Of a DNA stretch of 64,000 nt, positions 34,219-45,801 are shown piece after piece. The notes below the pieces were generated by a model. It did no database searches and was not told the DNA's origin. It saw only the letters and a program-made list of their open reading frames with translations. Source of the stretch: Haematobia irritans (lineage: Eukaryota > Arthropoda > Insecta > Diptera > Muscidae); NCBI RefSeq assembly GCF_050003625.1, contig NC_134397.1, forward strand, positions 150,659,526 to 150,723,525, written 5' to 3'. The position numbers and the translations under genes were made by a program. Numbering within the stretch: position 1 is the stretch's first letter; each line of letters begins with the position of its first letter.

Positions 34219-35600
34219 TATTAGCTACATAATGTTGAATTTGAGTTTTATATAGCCGGCTTCGTTAGACGCAAAAACTTTCTTACATATTTTTTTAAGG
34301 CTCTTCTTACTGTTCTTGCATTGACAACACTGTGCATTGATGCCAAAACACTGTTCTTCGGAAAAGGCCTCAAGAAATTTCTGCCGTTTTAAATATTTTG
34401 AGACCATGCCGACCTTATTATTTACATTATGAAACTTGAAATTTGAAACCACTAATCATCGTCGTCGCCATCTTCATCTTGGCAAATACGAAGTACATCA
34501 TGGCTTTATGATGGATAACGTGTGTATGCAAACCATCACATTTGATATGATGATGGTGATGAGCAGGATGATAAACTGAAGATCACAAGGAGCAGGTTGT
34601 ATCGTAGACCGACCAGACAATATATGTCCGTCTGCCCAAATCTCAATTTCCAGATGAACAAAGAGCAAACTGTTCCAATAATAATTTGAGCCATATATCC
34701 CCGTACATCCCAGGCCGAGGCTGAAATTACTGCCCCAATATGGAGAGGTTTAGCGATTCCCTGCCTACATACTTGGTATGCCACAGTAAATGGCGCTGAT
34801 GCTGTTATTGATCCTCTTCTAGAGAGAGAGGCCAGAAGAAACAAAAAAAAAAAATAAAGATAATGTTCGTTTTTTTCCTGGAAGTGGGTAGAAAAAAACA
34901 AATAATACATTCCTTAATGGGATACAGACCACAGAAAAAATTCCACAGCCAATACTAATCATACACCACTCGCTGAGAGGATGAAACGAATGCTGGTCAT
35001 CATCATTTTTAGTAGTTCCACATGGACAGAGTAAAGTGCGTTTGCCAGTAAAGTGAAATGTCTGTCTGTTTGTCTTCCACCGTGCCGCAAAAATTGTCTA
35101 CTTAAGGTAAGCTTCAGACCAACCACTAACTGACTCATGGTTAGTTTTGAACACTCTTCACTCTGGTATATGCGAGACCTAAAATGTATAGTGGTAGTGT
35201 AAACCAACTTGTGGAGGTTTGGTTTTTAGGCGGGCACATCATTCCTCCAACGATGGAGGCAAGTAAATGTTGAAAAGGAGAATGAAATTAATTTTAGAGC
35301 CGCAGGAAGAAGATCAGAGTAAGTGCATGGTCATGTTCCATACAAACGTCTGGCAAATCTAAGCTTCATCCAGAAATGATTTTTTTTAGATAAGGGAAGG
35401 TATGCCAAAATATATTGGGCTTGAATTCCAAGAGCTTTATTTTTATGGGCGTAGTGACAAGTGCTATCTGAAAAGTTCGTGGCCTACAAAAGTACAAAAA
35501 AGTATTTTTTTTAGCAAAAAAGTACTTTTAACTAAATTTCAACAACAATTCCATAGGAAGATTATTGTCAAGAGCTCATTTTGACTGAAATTTAAAGAAA
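34219..35600. other. No recognised gene
   Basis: Relatively unique DNA with more even composition than the arrays. Minus-strand frames at 34225-34452, 34536-34910 and 34959-35207 show no known domain. The 34536-34910 frame is hydrophobic and low-complexity. A spliced gene fragment cannot be ruled out, but nothing supports one. Confidence 0.3.
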
Positions 35601-35689
35601 ATAAAATTTTGTTTGTCAACTCCTCAATCTTAAATATTTTTTTTTTAGTTTTATATCTACCGTTCATGGTACTCAATAAATTTTCTGTA

Positions 35690-38575
35690 GATAAATAAAA
35701 ATAAAATTTTGAAGAAATTTGCAATAGAAATAAAATTTTGACAAAATGTTCTATAGAAATAAAATATTGACAAAATTTTGATAGAGAAATAAAATTTTGA
35801 CAAAATTTTCTATAGGAATAAATTGTTGACAAAATTTTCTATAGGAATAAAATTTTGACTAAATTTTCTATAGAAATAAATTGTTGACAAAATTTTCTAT
35901 AGAAATAAAATTTTGACAAAATTTTCTATAGGAATAAATTGTTGACAAAATTTTCTATAGAAATAAAATTTTGACAAAATTTTCTATAGAAATAAAATTT
36001 TGACAAAATTTTCTATAGAAATAAAATTTTGACAAAATTTTCTGTAGAAATAAAATTTTGAGAAAACTTCATACAGAAATAAAATTTTGACAAAATTTTC
36101 TAAAAAAAAAATTTTTGTAAAATATTCTATAGGAATAAAATTTTGACAAAATTTTCTATAGAAGTAAAATTTTTACAAAATTTTCTATCGAAATAAAATT
36201 TTGACTAAATTTTCTATAAAAAAAGAAAGGAATAAATTGTTGACAAAATTTTCTATAGAAATAAAATTTTGACAAAATTTTCTATAGAAATAAAATTTTG
36301 ACAAAATTTTCTATAGAAATAAAATTTTGACAAAATATTCTATAGAAATAAAACTTTGACAAAATTTTCTGTAGAAATAAAATTTTGAGAAAACTTCATA
36401 CAGAAATAAAATTTTGACAAAATTTTCTATAGAAATAAAATTTTGACAAAATTTTCTATAGAAATAAAATTTTGCAAAATATTCTATAGGAATAAAATTT
36501 TGACAAAATTTTCTATAGAAGTAAAATTTTGACAAAATTTTCTAAAGAAATAAAATTTTGACACAATTTTCCATAGAAGTAAAATTTTGACAAAATTTTC
36601 TATAGAAATAAAATTTTGACAAAATTTTCTATAGAAATAAAATTTTGACAAAATTTTCTAAAGAAATAAAATTTTGACAAAATTTTCTATAAAAGTAAAA
36701 TTTTGACAAAATTTTCTATAAAAGTAAAATTTTGACAAAATTTTCTATAAAAAAAATTGACAAAATTTTCTATAGAAATAAAACTTTGACACAATTTTCT
36801 ATAGAAGTAAAACTTTGACAAAATTTTCTATAGAAATAAAATGTAGACAAAATTTTCTATAGAAATAAAATTTTGACAAAATTTTCTATAGAAGTAAAAT
36901 TTTGACAAAATTTTCTATAGAAATAAAATTTTGACAAAATTTTCTATAGAAATAAATTTTTGACAAATTTCTATAGAAGTAAAATTTTTACAAAATTTTC
37001 TATAGAAATAAATTGTTGACAAAATTTTCTATAGAAATAAAATTTTGACAAAATTTTCTATAGGAATAAATTGTTGACAAAATTTTCTATAGAAATAAAA
37101 TTTTGACAAAATTTTCTATAGAAATAAAATTTTGACAAAATTTTCTATAGAAATAAAATTTTGACAAAATTTTCTGTAGAAATAAAATTTTGAGAAAACT
37201 TCATACAGAAATAAAATTTTGACAAAATTTTCTATAGAAATTAAATTTTGACAAAATTTTCTATAGAAATAAAATGTTGACAAAATTTTCTATGGAAATA
37301 AAATTTTGTAAAATATTCTATAGGAATAAAATTTTGACAAAATTTTCTATAGAAGTAAAATTTTTACAAAATTTTCTATCGAAATAAAATTTTGACTAAA
37401 TTTTCTATAAAAAAAGAAAGGAATAAATTGTTGACAAAATTTTCTATAGAAATAAAATTTTGACAAAATTTTCTATAGAAATAAAATTTTGACAAAATTT
37501 TCTATAGAAATAAAATTTTGACAAAATATTCTATAGAAATAAAACTTTGACAAAATTTTCTGTAGAAATAAAATTTTGAGAAAACTTCATACAGAAATAA
37601 AATTTTGACAAAATTTTCTATAGAAATAAAATTTTGACAAAATTTTCTATAGAAATAAAATTTTGCAAAATATTCTATAGGAATAAAATTTTGACAAAAT
37701 TTTCTATAGAAGTAAAATTTTGACAAAATTTTCTAAAGAAATAAAATTTTGACACAATTTTCCATAGAAGTAAAATTTTGACAAAATTTTCTATAGAAAT
37801 AAAATTTTGACAAAATTTTCTATAGAAATAAAATTTTGACAAAATTTTCTAAAGAAATAAAATTTTGACAAAATTTTCTATAAAAGTAAAATTTTGACAA
37901 AATTTTCTATAAAAGTAAAATTTTGACAAAATTTTCTATAAAAAAAATTGACAAAATTTTCTATAGAAATAAAACTTTGACACAATTTTCTATAGAAGTA
38001 AAACTTTGACAAAATTTTCTATAGAAATAAAATGTAGACAAAATTTTCTATAGAAATAAAATTTTGACAAAATTTTCTATAGAAGTAAAATTTTGACAAA
38101 ATTTTCTATAGAAATAAAATTTTGACAAAATTTTCTATAGAAATAAATTTTTGACAAATTTCTCTATAGAAATAAAATTTTTACAAAATTTTCTATAGAA
38201 ATAAAATTTTGACAAAATTTTCTATAGAAATACAATTTTGACAAAATTTTCTATAGAAATAAAATTTTGACAAAATTCTATAGAAATAAAATTTTGACAA
38301 AATGTTCTATAGAAATAAAATTTTGAGAAATTTTTTTGAAGAAATAAAATTTTGAGAAGACTTTCTATAGAAATAATATTTTGATAAAAATTTCTATAAA
38401 AAAAAATTTTGCAAAATTTTCTATAGAAATAAAATTTTGACAAAATTTTCTATAGAAATAAAAATTTTCTATAGGAATAAATTGTTGACAAAATTTTCTA
38501 TAGAAATAAAATTTTGAAAAAATTTTCTATAGAAATAAAATATTGGCAAAACTTTTAGAAGAAATAATTTTTGGA
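35690..38575 (-). repeat. 29-bp minisatellite, large array with higher-order duplication
   Basis: About 2.9 kb of 29-bp units in the same orientation as the 9.9-12 kb array. Neither of the family's flanking ends is present. A block of units with recognisable variants (GAGAAAACTTCATACAGAAA; AAAAAAAGAAAGGAATAAAT; CCATAGAAGT) at about 35880-36980 recurs at about 37010-38170. The spacing is 1132 bp at the left and 1191 bp after two extra units, so the array contains a recent internal duplication. Identical 74-residue frames at 36311 and 37502 reflect that duplication and are not genes. Confidence 0.85.
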
Positions 38576-38884
38576 AAATAATATTTTTGGTTTTTTTCGT
38601 GACTGTAATGGTTTGCATTATTTTAGTACGCGATCGATAACTTCTCATCTAGAAAGTGTTCGTGTGGAAACGTAATAAACACATGCTTTTCTCGACTAAA
38701 ACATTCTTGAAATTCAATAAAATCGTGTTTTTGACTCTGGTTTTTACAAAATCTAGATTTTCTTCCCCCATGAACTTTTCTGTTTTTCCAAATTTGTAAA
38801 AGACTATTAGCAAATAAGTTTCTTGAAGACTTTCTCAAAATATTAAAATATTTTGCCAAAACTATTGTATCATAAATCTGATAT

Positions 38885-39720
38885 CGACTCATTTGACCTC
38901 TCATTTTATTTTTTACGTACGGGAATCAAAAGAAGTTATTCGGTGCCAAGTCAGGACTATACGGCGGATGACTCATCAAACCGATGTTCAGAATGCTCAA
39001 AAAAACAATTGTTTGAGCCCATGCGTGAGAGCTCTCATTTTCGTGGTGAAGAGTTATCCGTTTTCAGGGATTGGTTTTCGCGATTTCTTGTAAGACAACT
39101 GGCAAACCAATGGCTGTGTACCAATCAGAATTAACTGTTCTTCAGTTTTTTTTTTCGAAAAACAGGCGATCATTTGCTTGGAAGTGCAGTCGACTGCTGT
39201 TTACTTTCGACCTCATACGCGTAAATCAATGATTCAACATCTGTCACGATGTCATAGATGTGTTTCTAAGAACCGCGAACGTATTTTAATTCAACATCTG
39301 TCACGATGTCATAGATGTGTTTCTAAGAACCGCGAACGTATTTTGGAAGCATTTCTTTCGACCAATCGACACAAGCCTTTTATGAGCGATTGACAAATTG
39401 CGCGAACAAATTTGTTTGACGGTCAAATGTTAATCCAATATTGAATGTACTATTCTATTGCCTAAGGATGTCTCAATCTCACGATAGGTCACATAACGAT
39501 CTTGACACCATCAATGGCTCACGAAGTTCGTCTTGGAGTGAATGACTCAACAATAGTGCATCGATGAACTTAATTCAATTCTTGGCGATGAAGCTCCGTC
39601 AAAGGCCAGTGTTTACGAACTCAGTTGAATTCACCATACCATCGTTAAAGACTGGTCTTTGGCGGAGCTTCATCGCTAAAAATTGAATTAAGTTCATCGA
39701 CAAAATCCATTATTCTAATT
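38885..39720 (-). pseudogene. Mariner transposase pseudogene (DD34D), reverse
   Basis: Reading right to left: N-terminal residues WYGEFN near 39630, ACVDWSKEMLPKY near 39350, KHIYDIVTDVESLIYAYEVE around the first catalytic Asp region, ESKQQSTA, then MSHPPYSPDLAPNNFF near 38930-38990. Same family as 32839-34218. Lesions: several stops and frame changes, Asn in place of the third Asp, and a stop after FF. There is also a 57-bp (19-codon) tandem duplication at 39233-39346 and an inverted duplication of the N-terminal part (39561-39610 against 39651-39700). Both ends are lost. Confidence 0.75.
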
Positions 39721-40757
39721 CTGTGGATCCAAAACTCAAATATCGTTCTTTAAATATCATTCTTCATATGCAAGGCATAGCATATGGGTAAGACAAGTAG
39801 GCATAAAATCAAATGAAGAAATGTCAATGAGGATATATCCCCTTAAAAAAGGCATATGATTCCATGGGACCATGGGACTCAACAGATATTCAGTTGTATG
39901 GAGCAAACATTAAAGCCTTTTAGCATTGATCTTCATATAAAGTACAAGGTAAATAGCTATGGCAAAGGTAAACTGATTGAGTTTAACCTGAGGGACGAAT
40001 GGTAGGATAAACATTTTAGTTTTGTGGATATGACGATGTCGTGTATTTACAAAATGGGACAAAAAAAAAAACAAAAGCGAAACACACACAAAAAATGCGG
40101 AACCCGGCGTCTTACTTGGCGATGGTGAATCAAGGAACACTAAAAACGATGGTCAAATGGATGCGAATGTATTTGATACGCTTACTGGGGACCCTCTAGT
40201 ACTGGTCTCGTACCTTTTTTTAGGCATTCAAATGGCATTATGGTGGTGGTGGTGGTGGCGGCGGCGTATTATTGTTACCAGTTAACAATAATAACAACCA
40301 CATCGCCATCAACAATAGCAACGAAGTCATTAATGCCATCAGAATGAAAGCAAATTATCTCATCTCTTTTTCCGCTGTGTGTTTCTTCGTTGTCGGCGAT
40401 TTTTGTTTTTTGGTTTTACGTTTAAAGCTCATTCGTTTTTTGCCACGATGGACTTTTAAACAAGCAATCAGGTAATAAAGGAATTACGCTTATACAAAAC
40501 TATGGAGCCCACAACGCCACATAATAAAAAAAACAAAATTTCTTAAGTTCTGTGGCTGTGGCCAAAATAAATCCGAAGTCCTAATGATGGTTGCAGATTT
40601 GTTGTCATTTTTGTTTCGATACGTAAAACTTATTTTCTCAATATTAGCAATGTTTTAATCTGATTAAAAAAAATTGTATTTGGTTGTTAACAGCCAAATA
40701 CAAAATATGTCGGATATATATCGGATGGAAAGTCGGACTTGAGGATCACTATGGTGA
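39721..40757. other. No recognised gene; simple-repeat stretch
   Basis: Includes GGTGGTGGTGGTGGTGGCGG at about 40241 next to an AACAATAATAACAACCAC stretch. The frame at 40272-40475 is low-complexity and unrecognised. Confidence 0.3.
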
Positions 40758-40825
40758 ATATAGGGGGAATTTTAAATACCCACCACCATGAATCAAATAT
40801 AATAGTTTCTTTTGAAACACTTGGT
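40758..40825 (+). mobile_element. DINE-like element A head fragment
   Basis: AATTTTAAATACCCACCACC then ATGAATCAAATATAATAGTT matches the region just inside the head of copy 2 (29221-29262). The terminal ACAAGTATATAC is missing. Confidence 0.55.
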
Positions 40826-41074
40826 ATGTGTGAAAATATAACGATACCGATAGGCGAAAATTTGTTTACATTAATTTTTTATGGGAAGCCCAAATTCCGC
40901 GACGGAATAACGTGACGGCTAGCGGCGTGTTGCCAAATTGAAATTTCTTCTAATTCCTTGGCGGAAAATGGTATAGTGTTGTCATCGCATTGTTGTTGCC
41001 TGTCAGGTGGACATTATTTTATCTTCAAATAAATGAACAATATTCAGGTGGATTTGAAGATCGGTAAAATTGGT

Positions 41075-43155
41075 AGGGCAACCCTAGTGTTACAATCTAC
41101 CAGCTGACATTTTTGGGGTTATTCGTACACATAAAGTTTTGACATACGAGCACTGTTTTTGTTGTTTACCGCAACTTAAAGATTCAACTTGCTCAAAAAA
41201 AATGTAATGTAATGTAACGTTTTCGTGGATTATTATACCCACCACCATAGAATGGTGACGGGGGTATAATAAGTTTGTCATTCCGTTTGTAACGCATCGA
41301 AATATCGATTTCCGACTATATAAAGTATATATATTCTTGATCAGGGAGAAATTCTAAGACGATATAACGATGTCCGTCTGTCTGTCTGTTGTAATCACGC
41401 TACAGTCTTCAATAATGAAGCAATCGTGCTGAAAATTTGCACAAACTCGTATTTTACCTGCAGGCAGGTCAAGTTCGAAGATGGACTATATCGGTCCAGG
41501 TTTTGATATAGGCCCCATATAAACCGACCTCCCGATTTGGGGTCTTGGGCTTATAGAAATCGTTTTTTATCCAATTTGCCTGAAATTTGAAATCTAGAGG
41601 TATTTTATGACCATAAAGAGGTGTGCCAAAAATTGTGAATATCGGTCCATGTTTTGGTATTGCCCCAATATAGACCGATCTCCCGATTTTACTTCTTGGG
41701 CTTATAGAAACCGCAGTTTTTATTCAATTTACCTGAAATTGGAAATCTAGAGGTATTGTAGGACCACAAATACGTGTGCCAAAAATTGTGAGTATCGGTC
41801 CATGTTTTGGTATGGTCCCCATATAAAACGACCTCCCGATTTGGGGTATTGGGCTTATAGAATTCGTAGTTTTTATCCAATTTGTCTGAAATTGGAAATC
41901 TACAAGTATTTTAGGACCACAAAGAGGTGTGCCGAAAATGGTGAGTATCGGTCCATATTTTGGTATAGCCCCCACATAGACCGATTTCCCGATTTTACTT
42001 CTTGGGCGTCTAGAGTCCGAAGTTTTTATCTTATTTGCCTGAAATTGGAAATCTAGAGGTATTGTAGGACCACAAATACGTGTGCCAAAAATTGTGAGTA
42101 TCGGTCCATGTTTTGGTATGGTTCCCATATAAAACGACCTCCCGATTTGGGGTCTTGGGCTTATAGAAACCGTAGTGTTTATCCAATTTGTCTGAAATTG
42201 GAAATCTAGAGGTATTTTAGGACCATAAAGAGGTGTGCCGAAAATGGTGAGTATCGGTCCATATTTTGGTATAGCACCCATATGGACCGATTTCCCGATT
42301 TTACTTCTTGGGCTTCTAGAATCCGAAGTTGTTATCCTATTTGCCTGAAATTGGAAATCTAGAGGTATTTTCGGGTCATAAAGAGGTGTGCCGAAAACGG
42401 TGAGTATCGGTCCATATTTTAGTATAGCCCCCATAAGAACGATCTCCCGATTTAACTCCTTGGGTTTCTAGAAACCGTAGTTTTTAACTGATTTGCCTTA
42501 AGTTGTAAATATTCTGGTATTTTAGGCTCACAAAAACGTGTATCGGATTAAGTTTTTATCTGTCCATTTGGTAATGGCTCCATATAAACCGATTTCACTT
42601 CTTGAGGGTGTAGAAGGCGCACTGATCATGAAAATTGCTTGAAACTAAATGTAAAATTTCCAAATTTTACTTCAACAGATTTAAGATTTCAAATCAAGAC
42701 GTTATTTTATAATTATCTTGCACACTTACAAGAGATTTTAATGATTCCTCTAAAACTCAAACAAAAATGGTTCTTATAAATCCAGAATCTGAAATAGTCC
42801 TCATAGGTGAAATCTTTAAATTTATCTTCGGGAAGTGTCCTCAAGCCCTCCTGAAATTTCAAAGGAAACCCTAATATTTGGTTCATGGTGGTGGGTATTT
42901 AAGATTCGGCCCGGCCGAACTTAGTGCTGTATATACTTGTTTTTTTTACAACTTTGACGTGGATTAACTCAACAACAGTTCATCGATGAACTTCATTCAA
43001 TTTAATCCGTCATGGATCAGTGTTTTTCGATGGTATGGTGAATTCAACCGAGATCGTAGTTCACTCCAAGGCGAATTTCGTGAAGATCGTTCAAAATCAG
43101 TTGTTGTTCCGGAAACCACCAACTAATATTGCAAGTTGGTCGTGAGACGAAACAA
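41075..43155 (+). pseudogene. Mariner 5' fragment split by DINE-like element A
   Basis: 41075-41230 (GGCAACCCTAGTG, CAGCTGACATTTTTGGGG, TGTTGTTTACCGCAACTT) matches the 5' region of the mariner at 32866-33000. 42942-43155 continues with the transposase N-terminus (VFRWYGEFNRDRSSLQGEFR, then SKSVVVPE). In between is a complete DINE-like element (41231-42941). The mariner then stops, so the middle and 3' parts are deleted. HTH part only, no catalytic residues. Confidence 0.75.
41231..42941 (-). mobile_element. DINE-1/Helentron-like element A, copy 3
   Basis: On the minus strand: head ACAAGTATATACAGCACTAA and TTCGGCCGGGCCGAATC, a central array of 153-bp units, and the tail hairpin CACCATTCTATGGTGGTGGG at 41236-41263. 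The array supports a 236-residue minus-strand frame (41724-42434) with a 51-residue period (MGAIPKYGPI, IPLDFQFQ). It closely resembles copy 1 and is inserted in a mariner fragment. Confidence 0.8.
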
Positions 43156-43411
43156 TCTTAACCCTCTAATGCCCAATGCTTTTAGTAAAACACACCTTAA
43201 GAGAACAAAAATGGCTAACATAAAAAGTTAGTTAAAACTTTTCATCAGGCTTTGCAGCATATACTGAATTTTACCATATAAATTTTTCTTGTTTAGTTTT
43301 CTTGCTTTTGTATCGTTAACATTGAATATTTAATCAGCTGGCAAAAAATTGGGGCATTAGAGGGTTAAGCATACATTCAGTACATTTGACCACTAAAAAG
43401 TTCGTTATAGG
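43156..43411. other. Unassigned spacer
   Basis: AT-rich, with a CCTCTAATGCCCAATGC motif and a similar GGGGCATTAGAGGG motif in inverse orientation about 180 bp apart (43163 and 43351). This may be the ends of a small decayed inverted-repeat element. Confidence 0.3.
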
Positions 43412-44422
43412 CTGTCATTCGGGATCAATTTTTATAAATCCCGGGATTTCAAAATATTGAATCCCGGGATCTTGAGATTTTCCGGGAGTGTTTTTCGGGT
43501 TCCTGAAATTTTTGAGATCTATAAATATTTTAAGTAATAACAATGTAAAGCATCAAAACATTGTACATTAAACAAATTTAGTTTAATTCAATTTTATTAA
43601 CAAATATTTAAAAAAACGAAACCAAAGAAAATAAGAGTAATGTCCTGTATATCGAACGAAAGGTTCCATTCATATTCCAAACGAAAGAAATTTGATTTTG
43701 GTCCCTCTATGCCGGGATAAATCCCGTCCCGAAATCCCGGGATTTTCGGGACGGAATTAATCCCGAATCCCGGAATTTTTTATTTTGAATCCCGGGATTT
43801 TTCGGGATCCCGAAAAACGAATTCCAATTTGTTTTATTGGCGGTTTTTTAGCATTATTTATTAATAAAAGTCTTCATTCAGTGCAAACGGCCCTTAGATT
43901 TCATACCCGAAAAATTGAGTTAATAAACATTTATGGTACAACTTGTGTAAGAATGTATTATACATGAGGTTTATGTGAAATAGAATTTGTGCCACATAAA
44001 ATAAAAAAGCAGTGATAAAAGGTCCGTAGAGAATATGGCAAGATCGCGTTTATCTGATAAAAATTTGAATGCCTTGATATTTTTAAGATGTTACTTAAAA
44101 CGATGAACTACAAAAGGATTAACACAGTGTACGAAAATAGACCTAATCTAGTCAAAGTCCTTAAAATGCTTTGCAGGGTAAGATAGCGATATGAAATTGG
44201 GTTTTAATTTATTTTTGTCCTCATTTTGTCTTTTTTTCTTCATATTGTTCAGTTGGACTAAGTGTTCGTTAAGTATGATAGCAATTTGTAATTGGATTTT
44301 AATTAACTATTATGTTCTTTTGTTAAAATTTCGGGATCCCGAAAAAATTCCGGAAAATCTCGGGATTCTATATTTTGAAATCCCGAATCCCGGGATTTAT
44401 AAAAATCGATCCCGAATGACAG
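43412..44422. mobile_element. Element with CTGTCATTCGGGATC ends and CCCGGGAT-rich arms
   Basis: Ends CTGTCATTCGGGATCAATTT and AAATCGATCCCGAATGACAG are inverted, and the match continues as TTTATAAATCCCGGGATT for about 37 bp in all. CCCGGGATT / TTCGGGATCCCGAA motifs recur inside, at 43690-43830 and 44330-44400. No transposase is recognised, and no convincing target duplication. Likely a non-autonomous DNA transposon. Confidence 0.65.
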
Positions 44423-44702
44423 GCATGGAGGAGCCAAAATCAATACAATATGTGTCAAGAAAAAAGTAAAAACATTCTTAACATTTGAATGAATTCTCTG
44501 GCCAAAAATTTGAAAATACTCATTCTTGATAATGGATGTATTCTCATACAAACGAATCGAACTTTCAAAAATAGAGAAGAACTTGCCTTTCGAAATAGAA
44601 GAACAAAAATCAATTTTCTTTCGTTTGGAATACGAAAGAAAGCTTTCGTTCGATATACAGGAACGGCCATCAATGTTTTTACTTGTTTCTTGTCACATTT
44701 CT
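44423..44702. other. Repeat-like DNA flanking the DD41D element
   Basis: The block CTTGCCTTTCGAAATAGAAG, CAATTTTCTTTCGTTTGG and AAAGCTTTCGTTCGATATA recurs on the far side of the transposon at 45660-45740, and more weakly at 53050-53150. The TA-flanked element may have landed between two copies of a local repeat. No gene. Confidence 0.4.
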
Positions 44703-44704
44703 TA

Positions 44705-45615
44705 AAGGGTGGTTAAATTGTAATGGCCGATGTTGAATGTGAACCACACCTAAACGCCAAGTTTTTTCCCGAATTTTATTTGACATTTCTCTATTTCAGA
44801 CTTACACAATTTGAACCATGTACGTCGTGAATAGGCAGAATGGTTCCAAGAAATGGCAACAGTGGATGATCAATTTTCGAAGAAAATCATCTTCAGTGAT
44901 GAGGCACATTTTCACCTCAGTGGATTCGTCAATAAACAGAATTGCTGCATTTGGGCGAATGAGAATCCAAGAGTGATTGTCGAAAAACCAATGCACCCAC
45001 AAAGAGTGACTGTTTGGTGAGGTTTATTGGTTGGCGGCATCATCGGGCCGTATTTTTTCCAAAATGAGGCCGGTCAGGCAGTTACTGTGAATGGTGTTGG
45101 CTATCGTGAGATGATAACGAACTTTTTATGGCCCGAATTGGAAGATATGGATGTGGACGATATGTGGCTTCAGCAGGACGGTGCCACTTGCCACACAGCT
45201 AACGAAACAATGGCTCTTTTGCGCAACAAATTCAATGGCCGTGTTATCTCACGTAATGGCGATGTCAATTGGCCGCCAAGATCATGCGATTTGACACCGT
45301 TGGACTTTTTTCTTTGGGGTTATTTGAAAGAAAAGGTGTACGTCGATATGCCAGCAACAATTCAAGAGCTAAAGGATGAGATAATTCGGCACATTAACGG
45401 CATAGAACCTCCATTGTGCCTCAGCGTCATCGAAAATTTGGACCATCGGATGAAGGTGTGCCACCGATGTCGCGGCGCCCATTTGGCCGATATTTTGTTC
45501 CATACATAATTGAGTAATACCAATATATCATAATAAAATAAAATTACAATAATTTAATAAGTAGTTTGTGTTTTATTCCAAATCAACATCGGCCCTTGAA
45601 ATTTTAACCACCCTT
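44705..45615 (+). mobile_element. Tc1/mariner element of DD41D type, deletion derivative
   Basis: A 911-bp element between TA dinucleotides (44703-44704, 45616-45617). Inverted ends: AAGGGTGGTTAAATTGTAAT at the left and, read inward from the right, AAGGGTGGTTAAAATTTCAA. Both go on to GGCCGATGTTGA. Full-length members need room for a DNA-binding domain of about 120 residues, which is absent here. Confidence 0.85.
44802..45509 (+). pseudogene. DD41D-type transposase pseudogene, N-terminus deleted
   Basis: The frame keeps the catalytic domain only. IIFSDEAHFHLSGFVNKQNC carries the first Asp (44898-44900), MWLQQDGATCHTANET the second, and WPPRSCDLTPLDFFLWGYLK the third. I count 41 residues between the second and third Asp, the spacing of the DD41D (rosa/Visitor-type) group of Tc1/mariner, against 34 in the other mariners here. 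Two in-frame stops: TAG at 44832 (RRE-stop-AEWF) and TGA at 45018 (TVW-stop-GLL). The helix-turn-helix region is missing. The end at 45509 (ILFHT-stop) fits the family's C-terminus. Inactive. Confidence 0.85.
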
Positions 45616-45801
45616 TATATAGGTTCGTTTCCTACTGGATAAAAAATATGAAGTGACTTGCCTTTCGAAGTAGAAGAACCAAAATCAATTTTCTTTCGTT
45701 TGGCATACCAAAAAAAGCTTACTTTCGATATAAAGGAACAAGGCATAAAATGGGTGAAGTTTGCTGAAATTGAGTTCATAAGTTTCTCAAATGAGTAGGT
45801 T

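Noticed and set aside
36311..36535. Identical 74-residue frames at 36311 and 37502 and similar FYFYRKFCQ frames in all 29-bp arrays
   Set aside because: They are translations of the minisatellite; residue patterns follow the 29-bp unit, and a perfect array meets a TAG every 87 bp. Identity reflects the higher-order duplication.
41724..42434. 236-residue minus-strand frame
   Set aside because: It lies wholly in the 153-bp tandem units of a DINE-like element; no known domain, and the periodicity explains its length. Kept only as a finding about unit length.
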